NCBI GenBank assembly: GCA_038237645.1
Contig: JBBRYN010000075.1
Location: 1 to 15,191 of the forward strand
Direction: 5' to 3'
Length of the DNA: 15,191 nt
Source of the DNA: QHCA01 sp038237645
GTDB lineage: Bacteria > Actinomycetota > Actinomycetes > Mycobacteriales > QHCA01
A program made the position numbers and the translations under genes. Every line of letters starts with the position of its first letter. The first letter of the stretch is position 1. The notes below the pieces were generated by a model that made no database searches, was not told the origin of the DNA, and saw only the letters and a program-made list of their open reading frames with translations. Below, in pieces: positions 6,606-15,114 of this stretch.

Positions 6606-6974
6606 CTCATCGCGGTGAGCCCACTCGTCCCGATGAGCCAGGTCCGGGCCGAAGGCCGGCAGGCACACGGCGACGTACTCCGCGCCATCACCGGGCGTGC
6701 TGTAGCGCACCCGCTCGCCGGCCCGGGTCAGCACCGCCTGGCCGGCGGACACGTCCAGGTGACCGCCCGCGTGCTCGACCCGCACCGTGCCGCGCAGGAC
6801 CACCGTCACCTCGTCGAACTCCGGCGTCTGGGCCGGCTCGGACCAGTCGGCGGGAGAGACCATCCGGGCCACCGAGACGCCGTCGGTGCCGGTGGACACC
6901 CGCCCGACGTACTCCTCGATCACCTTGCCACCGGGGACCGGGATCCGCTGTGGCGAGTCGATGAGCTGGGGCAC
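6603..6974 (-). CDS. Small cupin-fold protein lacking the usual metal histidines
   Basis: A 123-aa single-domain protein. GRVSTGTDGVSVARMVSP, then FDEVTVVLRGTVRVEHAGG and VSAGQAVLTRAGERVRYSTPG form the two beta-barrel halves typical of RmlC-like cupins, with some resemblance to EutQ-type cupins. The canonical metal ligands are not there: motif 1 has no HXH before FDEVTVVLRG, and motif 2 has no His after the turn at YSTPGDG. It is therefore likely a metal-independent binding protein or isomerase-like fold, perhaps binding a sugar phosphate or nucleoside (inference). The start is GTG at 6974, with a strong GGAGG (6981-6985) inside the end of deoA. Only 2 nt separate it from the deoA stop, so expression is coupled. 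The C-terminus carries a duplicated AHRDE. Its role in nucleoside catabolism is unknown. Confidence 0.85.
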   Translation of the reverse strand: MPQLIDSPQRIPVPGGKVIEEYVGRVSTGTDGVSVARMVSPADWSEPAQTPEFDEVTVVLRGTVRVEHAGGHLDVSAGQAVLTRAGERVRYSTPGDGAEYVAVCLPAFGPDLAHRDEWAHRDE

Positions 6975-6976
6975 GG

Positions 6977-8256
<1,280 letters not shown>

Positions 8257-8260
<4 letters not shown>

Positions 8261-8649
8261 GCGAGGTCCCCTGCGTCGAAGGCGTCCGGCAGCAACTCGA
8301 TCATCGGGCGCGGGCCACCGGCGCTGTCGACGAGCAGGCCGGCGCCGCCGTGCTCCCAGAGTAGTTGGCGGCACCGCCCGCACGGCATGAGCGGGGCACC
8401 GTCGGGGCCGACGCAGGCCAGCGCCACCAGCCGGCCGCCGCCCGACGCGTGCAAGGTGGACACCAGCCCGCACTCGGCGCACAGCCCGAGGCCGTAGCTG
8501 GCGTTCTCCACGTTGCAGCCGACGACGACCCGGCCGTCGTCGACGAGCGCGGCAACCCCGACCGGGAAGCGGGAGTAGGGCGCGTAGGCGCGGCGGGACG
8601 CCTCGCGCGCCGCCGCCCGCAGGGCGTCCCAATCGGGCGCGCGGCTCAC
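8257..8649 (-). CDS. cdd: Cytidine deaminase
   Basis: Zinc-dependent deamination of cytidine and deoxycytidine to uridine and deoxyuridine. The 130-aa protein is the short, tetrameric type. It contains GCNVENASYGLGLCAE, giving zinc ligand Cys57 and catalytic Glu59, and MPCGRCRQ, giving zinc ligands Cys90 and Cys93. AYAPYSRFPVGVAAL at 21-35 is the usual substrate loop and first strand. The start is GTG at 8649, overlapping the permease stop as GTGA, with only a weak ribosome-binding site, so translation depends on the upstream gene. Its stop overlaps the deoA start. An extra Cys follows the catalytic Glu (CAEC), where many relatives have Arg. Sitting between transporter and phosphorylase genes, it converts imported cytidine-type nucleosides into DeoA-usable forms. 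Confidence 0.96.
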
Positions 8650-9914
8650 CCGGCCTGCCCCCGGCGGTAGGGCTTGCCGTCAGCCGCCGGCATCCGCAGC
8701 CGCTGGGAGGCAAGAGACAGGACGAGCAGCGTGGTGATGTGCGGGGCGAAGCTGACGAACTCGTCGGGCACGACGGCGGAGACGAAGAACCACGTGAGGG
8801 TCAGACCGGTGACGACCAGGCCGATCACTGCCGCGATGATCCGCCTGCGGGTGAGGTTCCACAGGCTGACCCCGCCGACCCCGAGGGCCAGTAGGAGCAG
8901 CAGCGCGTGCACCGACTCGCCGCCGCTGCGCAGGTTGAGCGCGTCGGTGAACCCGAACAGCGACGCACCTGCCGCCAGGCCGCCCGGCCGCCAGTTACCG
9001 AAGATCATCGCGGCCAGGCCGATGAAGCCGCGGCCGTTGGTCTGGCCCTCGCGGTAGATGTTGGCGAAAACCTCGGCGAGGAAGGCGCCCCCGAGGCCGG
9101 CGAAGCCGCCCGAGACCATCACCGCGAGGTACTTCATCCGGTAAACGTTGACGCCGAGGGATTCGGCCGCGACCGGGTTCTCACCACACGACCGAAGCCG
9201 CAGGCCGAAGGCCGTCCGCCAGAGGACGAAGTAGCTGATCGGGACCAGCGCAACCGCTACGACGGTTACCGGCGACACCTCCGTAACGAGACCGCCGAGT
9301 ATGCCGCTCACGTCCGAGAGCAGGAACCAGTGCTGCCGCTCGACGGAGACCAGCCAGGGCGAGACTCCGGGCAACGTGATCGTGGCAATGTCGGCAACCC
9401 GCGGCGATTGGGTGACCCCTCCCCCGTGACCCTCGAAGACCAGCGTTGACAGGTAACGGGTGACACCGGCAGCCAGGATGTTGATGGCCACCCCGGAGAC
9501 GATCTGGTCGACCCCGAAGGTCACGGTCGCCAAGGCATGCAGCAACCCCCCTAGCGCCCCGCCCGCCACCCCGGCGAGCAGACCCCACCACGGGCCGAAG
9601 GAGTATCCCGCCCAGGCGCCGAACCAGGTGCCCAGGATCAGCATGCCTTCGAGGCCGATGTTGACCACCCCCGCCCGCTCGGCCCACAGGCCGCCGAGGC
9701 CGGCCAACCCGATCGGCACCGCCAGTCGCAGCGCGGCACCGACGGTGCCGCTCGAGGTGAGGTCGTCGGCGCGGGTAATCGCGCGCACCGCGGCCAGGCA
9801 GACGATCAGACCGGCGACCAGCACCGCCAGGCGGGCCGGCGATGTGCGGCTGACCAGCCGTGACCGCCGGGTCGGTGGGGTCACCCCGGCCGGCGCGGTG
9901 TCGAGGGCGGTCAT
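8646..9914 (-). CDS. Nucleoside ABC transporter permease, second subunit
   Basis: Inner-membrane channel subunit of a Bmp-family (nucleoside) ABC importer. The 422-aa protein belongs to the RbsC/LivM-like permease superfamily. It has about ten hydrophobic segments, the characteristic AGVVNIGLEGMLILG near residue 85, GVDQIVSGVAINILAAGVTRYL, and a C-terminal cytoplasmic-loop motif in LRSCGENPVAAESLGVNVYRMKYLAVMVSG that contacts the ATPase. The N-terminal 30 residues are cytosolic, Thr/Arg-rich and longer than usual. One extra pair of hydrophobic segments near the C-terminus (IIAAVIGLVVTGLTLTWFFV and the FAPHITTLLVL region) lengthens it beyond many relatives. The ATG at 9914 overlaps the stop of the first permease as ATGA. 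Substrate choice (nucleosides) is inferred from the binding protein family and the cdd-deoA-add neighbours. Confidence 0.92.
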   Translation of the reverse strand: MTALDTAPAGVTPPTRRSRLVSRTSPARLAVLVAGLIVCLAAVRAITRADDLTSSGTVGAALRLAVPIGLAGLGGLWAERAGVVNIGLEGMLILGTWFGAWAGYSFGPWWGLLAGVAGGALGGLLHALATVTFGVDQIVSGVAINILAAGVTRYLSTLVFEGHGGGVTQSPRVADIATITLPGVSPWLVSVERQHWFLLSDVSGILGGLVTEVSPVTVVAVALVPISYFVLWRTAFGLRLRSCGENPVAAESLGVNVYRMKYLAVMVSGGFAGLGGAFLAEVFANIYREGQTNGRGFIGLAAMIFGNWRPGGLAAGASLFGFTDALNLRSGGESVHALLLLLALGVGGVSLWNLTRRRIIAAVIGLVVTGLTLTWFFVSAVVPDEFVSFAPHITTLLVLSLASQRLRMPAADGKPYRRGQAG

Positions 9915-11026
9915 GCGGGTGTTCCGACCGCCGCGGTCGGAGGGGGGGCGGCCAGCTCCGCCGCGACCGCACGTTGCTCGCGGATGCGGCCCAGCCGGCG
10001 GACCAGCTCGTAGGCGACGACGACGGACAGCACGATCGTGCCCTGCATGATCGTGACGATCTCACCGGGCACGTCGTGGATGTCCAGGTCGCTCCGGGAA
10101 TTCTCCAGCAAGGACCACAGCAGGGCACCGAACGCGATGCCCAGCGGGTGGTTGCGGCCGAGCAGCGCGATGGCGATGCCCGTGAAACCGATGCCGGCCT
10201 TGAAGTTGCTGCTGCTGAAACTGTTGGTCTCCCCGAGCAGCAGGGGCAGGCCGACCAGCCCGGCCACCGCGCCGGAGAGCACCATCGATGACAGCACCAT
10301 CTGCTTGACGTCGACCCCGCTGGCCACTGCCGCAGTCTCGGATCGTCCGGTGGCCCGCAGGTCGAAGCCGAACCGCGTCCGGTTGAGCAGGAAGCCGTAT
10401 CCGACACCGGCCAGCGCAGCGACGACGATGAACCCGAACACGTGGTCGCCGGCGTAGGGGATCCCCGGGAAGTGCGCCCCGGCCGGCAGCGCGCGAGTCG
10501 TGACCTGCTCGCTGCCCTTCGCCTGCACGCCGAAGTGCTTGGTGGACACCAGGAAGTCGATCAGCCCGCTCGCGACGACGTTGAGCATGATCGTGGAGAT
10601 GACCTCGCTCACCCCCCGCTTGGTCTTCAGGAGGCCGGCCACGGCCGCCCACATGGCCGCAACCAACATGGCGACCAGGACAAGTAGCAGGATCTCGAGC
10701 GGCCCGGGCAGCGCCACCGCCCCGCCGACCACGGCAGCGGCCAGAGCACCGAATCGGTATTGGCCGTCAACACCGATGTTGAACAGGTTCATCCGGAAGC
10801 CGATGGCTACCGCCAGCGCGGACAGGTAGTAGGTCGTGGACTTGTTGAGGACCGCGACGATGCTGGTCGGTTCGGTGCCGTAGCCGACGATTTCGCTGAA
10901 GGTGGTGACCGGCGAGGCACCGGATACGATCAAGATCACCGAGGACAGGGCGGCCGCGAAGGCGACCGCGAGCAGCGGTGCCACCAGGGCCAGCACGAGT
11001 CGCTCGATGGTCGCCCGTCGCCTCAT
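9911..11026 (-). CDS. Nucleoside ABC transporter permease, first subunit
   Basis: Partner channel subunit of the same importer, 371 aa with about eight to ten membrane segments. The diagnostic stretch GFRMNLFNIGVDGQYRFG is near residues 74-91, and TKRGVSEVISTIMLNVVASGLI forms the conserved loop-helix after it. DLRATGRSETAAVASGVDVK is the cytoplasmic coupling region, and NPLGIAFGAL-type sequence (NHPLGIAFGALLWSLL) the last helices. The ATG at 11026 overlaps the ATPase stop as ATGA and has GGGAGG 6 nt upstream, so it is well placed; the open frame further upstream lies inside the ATPase gene and is not coding. The C-terminal 30 residues are Ala/Pro-rich and cytosolic. Two non-identical permeases are the norm for this importer class. 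Confidence 0.93.
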   Translation of the reverse strand: MRRRATIERLVLALVAPLLAVAFAAALSSVILIVSGASPVTTFSEIVGYGTEPTSIVAVLNKSTTYYLSALAVAIGFRMNLFNIGVDGQYRFGALAAAVVGGAVALPGPLEILLLVLVAMLVAAMWAAVAGLLKTKRGVSEVISTIMLNVVASGLIDFLVSTKHFGVQAKGSEQVTTRALPAGAHFPGIPYAGDHVFGFIVVAALAGVGYGFLLNRTRFGFDLRATGRSETAAVASGVDVKQMVLSSMVLSGAVAGLVGLPLLLGETNSFSSSNFKAGIGFTGIAIALLGRNHPLGIAFGALLWSLLENSRSDLDIHDVPGEIVTIMQGTIVLSVVVAYELVRRLGRIREQRAVAAELAAPPPTAAVGTPA

Positions 11027-12582
11027 GTCGGGCCTCCCGCCCCGGTCATCGAACAGCCCAGGTCCTCGGGCGTCGTGTCGCTGGGGTCGAGGTCGGCGAC
11101 GATCCGGCCGCGCAGGATCACCTTGATGGTGTCGGACAGCCCGATCAGCTCGTCGAGGTCGGCGGAGACGAGCAGCACCGCCAGCCCGTCCGCCCGAGCG
11201 GCTCGCAGCTGGTCCCAGATGGCGGCCTGCGCCCCGACGTCGACGCCCCGCGTCGGATGAGCGGCCAGCAACACCTTGGGTCGGCCCGACATCTCCCGGC
11301 CGACGATGAGCTTCTGCTGGTTGCCACCGGACAGGGCCGAGGCGATCACGTCGACGCTCGGCGTACGTACGTCGTAGTCGCGCACGATCCGCTCGGTGTC
11401 CCGGCGGGCGCCGGCCCGGTCGATCAGCACCCCCGAGACGTTGGGCCGCTCCGTCTGGTGACCGAGAATGCGGTTTTCCCACAACGGCGCGTCAAGCAGC
11501 AAGCCGTGCCGGTGCCGGTCCTCGGGGATGTAGGCGATCCCCGCCGCACGGCGGTGCCGGGTCGACAGCCCGCCGACATCCTGGTCCTGCAGCAGCAGCC
11601 GCCCGGCGGCCAGCGGCAGAAGGCCCATGATGGCCGCGACCAGCTCAGCCTGACCATTGCCCTCCACCCCGGCGATGCCCAGCACCTCGCCCTTGTGAAT
11701 CGTGAACGACACGTTGTCGAGCACGTTGCGGCCGTCGGCGTCGAGCACCGTTATGCCCTTCGCGACGAGCATCGGGATATCGGTCACCGTGGACTCGGCG
11801 GTCTCCGGCGATGGCAGCTCGCTACCCACCATGAGCTCGGCCAGCTGCCGGGAGGTGACGTCGGCCGGCTTGACGGTGGCCACCGTCGTGCCGCGGCGGA
11901 TGACCGTGATCTCGTCTGCGACGGAGCGCACCTCGTCGAGCTTGTGCGAGATGAAGATGACGGTCAGCCCCTCCTCGCGCAGCAGCCGCAGGTTGGCGAA
12001 GAGTTCGTCGACCTCCTGGGGCACGAGCACGGCGGTCGGCTCGTCGAGGATCAGGATGCGGGCGCCGCGGAAGAGCACCTTGACGATCTCCACCCGCTGG
12101 CGGTCACCCACACCCAGGCTCTCGACCAGGTCGTCCGGACGCACGCCCAGGCCGTAGGCCCGCGAGATCTCCGCGATCCGCAGCCGGGCCGCGGCAAGGT
12201 CCAGCACCCCGGCCCGGGTCGGCTCGCTGCCCAGGATGACGTTCTCCAGCACGGTGAAGTTGTCGGCCAGCATGAAGTGCTGGTGCACCATCCCGATCCC
12301 GGCGGCGATGGCATCGGCCGGCGACGAGAAGTGCCGCGGTTTGCCACCGAGGCTGATCACCCCCTCGTCGGGCTTCTGCATGCCGTACAAGATTTTCATC
12401 AGGGTGGACTTGCCGGCACCGTTCTCGCCGACCACCGCGTGCACCGAACCCCGGCGGACCCGGAAACTGACGTCGGAGTTGGCGACGACACCCGGGAATC
12501 GCTTGGTGATGCCCACGAGTTCCACCGCGACGTCGCCTGCAACGCTGTCGGCAACGCCGGCCGGTACGGTCGGGTCGGGCAT
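11023..12582 (-). CDS. Nucleoside ABC transporter ATP-binding protein (double ABC)
   Basis: Energises nucleoside uptake at the inner face of the membrane. The 519-aa protein has two fused ABC domains as in sugar and nucleoside importers. Domain 1: Walker A GENGAGKST at 52-60, signature LGVGDRQRVEI at 156-166, Walker B ILILDEPTA at 176-184, and H-loop ISHKLDE at 211-217. Domain 2: degenerate Walker A GVEGNGQAE at 305-313, signature LSGGNQQKL at 417-425, and Walker B region VLLAAHPTRGVD at 437-448, where the usual Asp-Glu pair is absent. That degeneration is typical of the family, so only the first site should be fully catalytic (established for related importers). The ATG at 12582 has GGGAG 8 nt upstream. 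It lies 91 nt after the bmpA stop, the only sizeable gap in the operon, and overlaps the first permease by 4 nt. Confidence 0.95.
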   Translation of the reverse strand: MPDPTVPAGVADSVAGDVAVELVGITKRFPGVVANSDVSFRVRRGSVHAVVGENGAGKSTLMKILYGMQKPDEGVISLGGKPRHFSSPADAIAAGIGMVHQHFMLADNFTVLENVILGSEPTRAGVLDLAAARLRIAEISRAYGLGVRPDDLVESLGVGDRQRVEIVKVLFRGARILILDEPTAVLVPQEVDELFANLRLLREEGLTVIFISHKLDEVRSVADEITVIRRGTTVATVKPADVTSRQLAELMVGSELPSPETAESTVTDIPMLVAKGITVLDADGRNVLDNVSFTIHKGEVLGIAGVEGNGQAELVAAIMGLLPLAAGRLLLQDQDVGGLSTRHRRAAGIAYIPEDRHRHGLLLDAPLWENRILGHQTERPNVSGVLIDRAGARRDTERIVRDYDVRTPSVDVIASALSGGNQQKLIVGREMSGRPKVLLAAHPTRGVDVGAQAAIWDQLRAARADGLAVLLVSADLDELIGLSDTIKVILRGRIVADLDPSDTTPEDLGCSMTGAGGPT

Positions 12583-12668
12583 GGTGCACGCTCCCAGGAG
12601 TGCTGACGGGCCCGGGAAAAGCTATCTGACCCGCTCCCCGGACCCACCCGATCAGGTCACCGCTGGTT

Positions 12669-12682
12669 GCCGGCTAGCCGGC
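12669..12682. repeat. 14-bp perfect palindrome over the bmpA stop codon
   Basis: GCCGGCTAGCCGGC is self-complementary, and the bmpA TAG stop lies in its centre. In RNA it could only form a tight hairpin with minimal loop. It is followed by the 91-nt gap before the ATPase gene, with no T-run. It may help stabilise or attenuate the bmpA message, or be chance in GC-rich DNA. Confidence 0.4.
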
Positions 12683-13723
12683 CGGCGTCGAGGGCACCTG
12701 GATCTTGCCGTCGATGATCTGCTTCTTGTAGCCGTCGAGCTTCGACTTGATGTCGTCGACCTTGCCACCGGACCTGGCGTAGCCGACGCCGTCCTTCGAC
12801 AGGTCGAAGCGCTGCTCACCCGCGACGAACTTGGCCTCGCCGCTGTCCTTGACGAAGGTGAACACGGCCACGTCGACCCGCTTGAGCATCGAGGTGATGA
12901 TCACGTCCCGCACCCCGGGGTCCGCGGTGAGGTACTGGTCGGAGTCCACGCCGATGGCCAACTTATTGGCCGCCTTGGCCGCCTTGAAGACCCCGGAGCC
13001 CGAACCACCGGCCGCGGCATAGACGACGTCGGCGCCGCCGTCGTACATCCCCTTGCCCGACTCCTGGCCCGCCGCCGGATCGTTGAAGCCGGGGCAACTC
13101 TGCTGCGGTGTGCTCAGATACTTCACGTCGACCTTGATGCTCTTGTCGACGGCGGCGACGCCGGCCTGGTAGCCGGCCTGGAACTTCTTCAGCAGCGGCA
13201 CGAGGCAGCCGCCGATGTAGCCGACGTGCTTGGCCTTGGACTTCAGGGCCGCCGCGGCGCCGACCAGGAACGAGCCCTGCTCCTCGGCGAAGACCAGGTT
13301 GGCCACGTTTGGTGCCGATACGTCGGACTTTGCACCGTCGATGATGCCGAAGTGGGTCTTGGGAAACTTGGGCGCGACCGTCGACAGCGCCTTCGCGTAG
13401 GCGAACCCGACGGCGATGACCGGGTTGTAGCCAGCGCTCGCGAGCAGGCGCAGCCGCTCGGCCCGGTCGGAGTCGGTGTCACTCGGCTGGGCGCTGAGCT
13501 CCTTGATGCGCAGCTTCAGGTCGGATTTGACCTTCTGCAGCCCCCGATAGGCGGAGTCGTTGAACGACTTGTCACCACGGCCGCCGATGTCGTAGGCCAA
13601 GCCGACCTTGACCGTCTTGGCCGATCCGCTCGTTGTTCCCCTGCCACAACCGGCGAGCCCCAGGCTGGCCAGGGCCGTGATGGCAACGACGGCCGCGAGC
13701 GTCATTGCACGCTGTCGGCGCAC
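12674..13723 (-). CDS. bmpA: BmpA-family nucleoside-binding lipoprotein
   Basis: Extracytoplasmic, lipid-anchored substrate-binding protein of the nucleoside ABC importer encoded downstream. From GTG at 13723 the protein is 349 aa. It has an N-terminal basic stretch, a hydrophobic core, and a lipobox LAGC with the modified Cys at residue 26, followed by a Gly/Ser/Thr linker. VKVGLAYDIGGRGDKSFNDSAY is the hallmark of the Bmp/PnrA family, and HFGIIDGAKS, NVANLVFAEEQGSFLVGAAA and VGYIGG follow in the expected order. VVYAAAGGSGSGVFKAA and AIGVDSDQ are ligand-cleft motifs. GTG at 13723 is preferred over the in-frame ATG at 13705 because AAGGAG (13729-13734) is 5 nt upstream of it and it adds the positive N-region MRRQR. 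It is the first gene of the operon, separated from the ATPase by 91 nt, consistent with higher expression of the binding protein. Confidence 0.95.
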   Translation of the reverse strand: MRRQRAMTLAAVVAITALASLGLAGCGRGTTSGSAKTVKVGLAYDIGGRGDKSFNDSAYRGLQKVKSDLKLRIKELSAQPSDTDSDRAERLRLLASAGYNPVIAVGFAYAKALSTVAPKFPKTHFGIIDGAKSDVSAPNVANLVFAEEQGSFLVGAAAALKSKAKHVGYIGGCLVPLLKKFQAGYQAGVAAVDKSIKVDVKYLSTPQQSCPGFNDPAAGQESGKGMYDGGADVVYAAAGGSGSGVFKAAKAANKLAIGVDSDQYLTADPGVRDVIITSMLKRVDVAVFTFVKDSGEAKFVAGEQRFDLSKDGVGYARSGGKVDDIKSKLDGYKKQIIDGKIQVPSTPAG

Positions 13724-13728
13724 GGGCT

Positions 13729-13734
13729 CTCCTT
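13729..13734 (-). promoter_or_regulatory. Shine-Dalgarno deciding the bmpA start
   Basis: On the minus strand AAGGAG lies 5 nt before the GTG at 13723. The alternative ATG at 13705 has no comparable site, so this sequence sets the start and hence the length of the lipoprotein signal peptide. Confidence 0.75.
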
Positions 13735-13773
13735 CGAACAGTGCACCGCCCTGGCGCAGTGCGGACCTGGCGG

Positions 13774-13779
13774 ACTCTA
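13774..13779 (-). promoter_or_regulatory. Possible -10 box for the bmpA-add operon
   Basis: TAGAGT on the minus strand, identical to the deoC -10 box, lies about 50 nt upstream of the bmpA GTG and would give a leader of roughly 45 nt including the ribosome-binding site. No clear -35 is seen at the expected distance. The location in the divergent intergenic region is right for the operon promoter, but the call rests on a single hexamer. Confidence 0.3.
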
Positions 13780-13949
13780 GTACTCCGGTCGGGCCACCCG
13801 CAGCCAGGCGGCAGGACGACACGCTTTCGTGACCGGGGCTCCCGGGCCGCCCATCCCGTGCTCCCCGGGGACGATCCACCGGCGGACGGCCCGGTTCGGA
13901 CGTCCGTCGGGACGGCCGTGGTGGATGTCCCGGTCCCCGAACAGTTGGA

Positions 13950-13955
13950 TAGCGT
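13950..13955 (+). promoter_or_regulatory. Putative -10 box of a leaderless carboxypeptidase promoter
   Basis: TAGCGT fits TANNNT and ends exactly 7 nt before the GTG at 13963, the same spacing as at deoC. No Shine-Dalgarno is present before this GTG, and the predicted signal peptide begins just there, so a leaderless transcript is the simplest reading. The -35 region is weak. Confidence 0.5.
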
Positions 13956-13962
13956 TGCCTTC

Positions 13963-15114
13963 GTGCACCCTGCCTTTCTGCGGCTCGCCTCCCCCGGCTT
14001 TCCCCCCGCTGCCCGCCTGCCGCTGACGAGCCTGCTGCTCGCCGGAATGCTGCTGGCCGGGATGCCCGGCGCAGCCGCGGTGCCGGCGCCGCCCATCGGC
14101 GGCCCGGCCCTCGGCACGACGGGCACCGTCAGCCCAACCGGCAGCCCACCGCTGCCGCCCGGTATCACCGCGGCCGGCTTCGTCGTCGCCGACCTCGACA
14201 GCGGGGCGGTGTTCGCGGCCCGCAACCCGCACCTGCACTCGCTGCCGGCCTCCACGCTCAAGACGCTGACCGCGTTGGTGTTGCTGCCCAAGCTCAATCC
14301 CAAGGCCGTCGTCGTCGGCAGCCAGGAGGACGCGAACGTCGACGGCACCCGGGTCGGCATCGTGAAGGGCGGCCGCTACACCGTCGAGCAGCTCTTCCAG
14401 GCACTGCTGATGGTGTCCGGCAACGACGCGGCCGAACTCCTGGCGCGGACAAACGGCAGCCGTGGCATCACGCTCGAGGAGATGAACGCCGAGGCGGCTG
14501 CGCTGCAGGCGTTCGACACCCACGCAGCCACCCCGTCCGGCCTGGACGGGCCCGGTCAGAGCATCTCGGCCTATGACCTGGCGCTGATCAATCGGGCCAC
14601 CATGCGGCTGCCGGCCTTCCGCCACTACGTCGGCATGCGCCGGTCGACCTTCGGGGCTGCCGGCGGCAAGCACTTCGCCATCGAGAACAAGAACCGATTG
14701 TTCCGGGTCGGCTACCCCGGGGCCATCGGCATCAAGGACGGCTTCACCGACGCGGCGCGGCACACCTACGTGGGCGCGGCGACCCGGGCAGGCCATACCT
14801 ATCTGGTGACCCTCGTCCGGGCAGACCGGACCTATTGGCAGCAGGCCGCCGCACTGCTCGACTGGGCCTTTGCGCTGCCTGCGGGCCTGCGCCCGGTCGG
14901 TCAACTGGTGGAGCCGGCGCGGCCCAAGCCGGGTGAGCAGCGCGCGCTGCGGGCCGGGCCGGCGCGGCAGGTGACCCGGACGGATCGCAGCGGGTGGTCC
15001 GACCGCGACCTGGAAATCGCCGCCCTGGTCGCCGCCGTGCTCGTGCTTGGCGCCGCTCTGCTGCTCGGCCGCCGGAGCGTGCGCGAGCGGCACAGGCGCC
15101 TGCGGCTGCGCTAG
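13963..15114 (+). CDS. D-alanyl-D-alanine carboxypeptidase (peptidase S11), with KDG in place of KTG
   Basis: Penicillin-binding protein of the DacA/DacB type that trims the terminal D-Ala from peptidoglycan stem peptides outside the membrane. From GTG at 13963 it is 383 aa: a signal peptide with core LPLTSLLLAGMLLAGMPGAAA (residues 19-39), a Pro/Gly/Thr-rich linker, then the S11 domain. SxxK is STLK with nucleophile Ser97 and Lys100; SxN is SGN at 152-154. The third motif, normally KTG, reads KDG at 258-260 in AIGIKDGFTDAARHTYVGAA. A membrane helix (about 351-369) and an Arg-rich cytosolic tail RRSVRERHRRLRLR form a C-terminal anchor. The frame is open back to 13705, but 13963 is chosen because the signal peptide starts there and a TAGCGT -10 lies 7 nt upstream. 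It is divergent from the nucleoside operon and probably functionally unrelated to it. The Thr to Asp change may lower or alter activity. Confidence 0.9.
   Translation: MHPAFLRLASPGFPPAARLPLTSLLLAGMLLAGMPGAAAVPAPPIGGPALGTTGTVSPTGSPPLPPGITAAGFVVADLDSGAVFAARNPHLHSLPASTLKTLTALVLLPKLNPKAVVVGSQEDANVDGTRVGIVKGGRYTVEQLFQALLMVSGNDAAELLARTNGSRGITLEEMNAEAAALQAFDTHAATPSGLDGPGQSISAYDLALINRATMRLPAFRHYVGMRRSTFGAAGGKHFAIENKNRLFRVGYPGAIGIKDGFTDAARHTYVGAATRAGHTYLVTLVRADRTYWQQAAALLDWAFALPAGLRPVGQLVEPARPKPGEQRALRAGPARQVTRTDRSGWSDRDLEIAALVAAVLVLGAALLLGRRSVRERHRRLRLR

Larger units (their letters stand above)
13724..13962. other. Divergent intergenic region between bmpA and the carboxypeptidase gene
   Basis: This 239-nt region must hold promoters for both flanking units. 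It has candidate -10 boxes for each (13774-13779 minus, 13950-13955 plus), a 10-bp palindrome CGGACGTCCG (13897-13906), a repeated GACGGCC (13885-13891 and 13911-13917), and the inverted pair ATCCACC (13874-13880) / GGTGGAT (13920-13926) surrounding the palindrome. The nested symmetry could be an operator, but I recognise no known regulator site. No gene is evident inside. Confidence 0.5.

Noticed and set aside
10978..12606. 542-aa plus-strand open frame opposite the ABC ATPase
   Set aside because: His/Asp/Arg-rich shadow; the minus strand carries both complete ABC domains.
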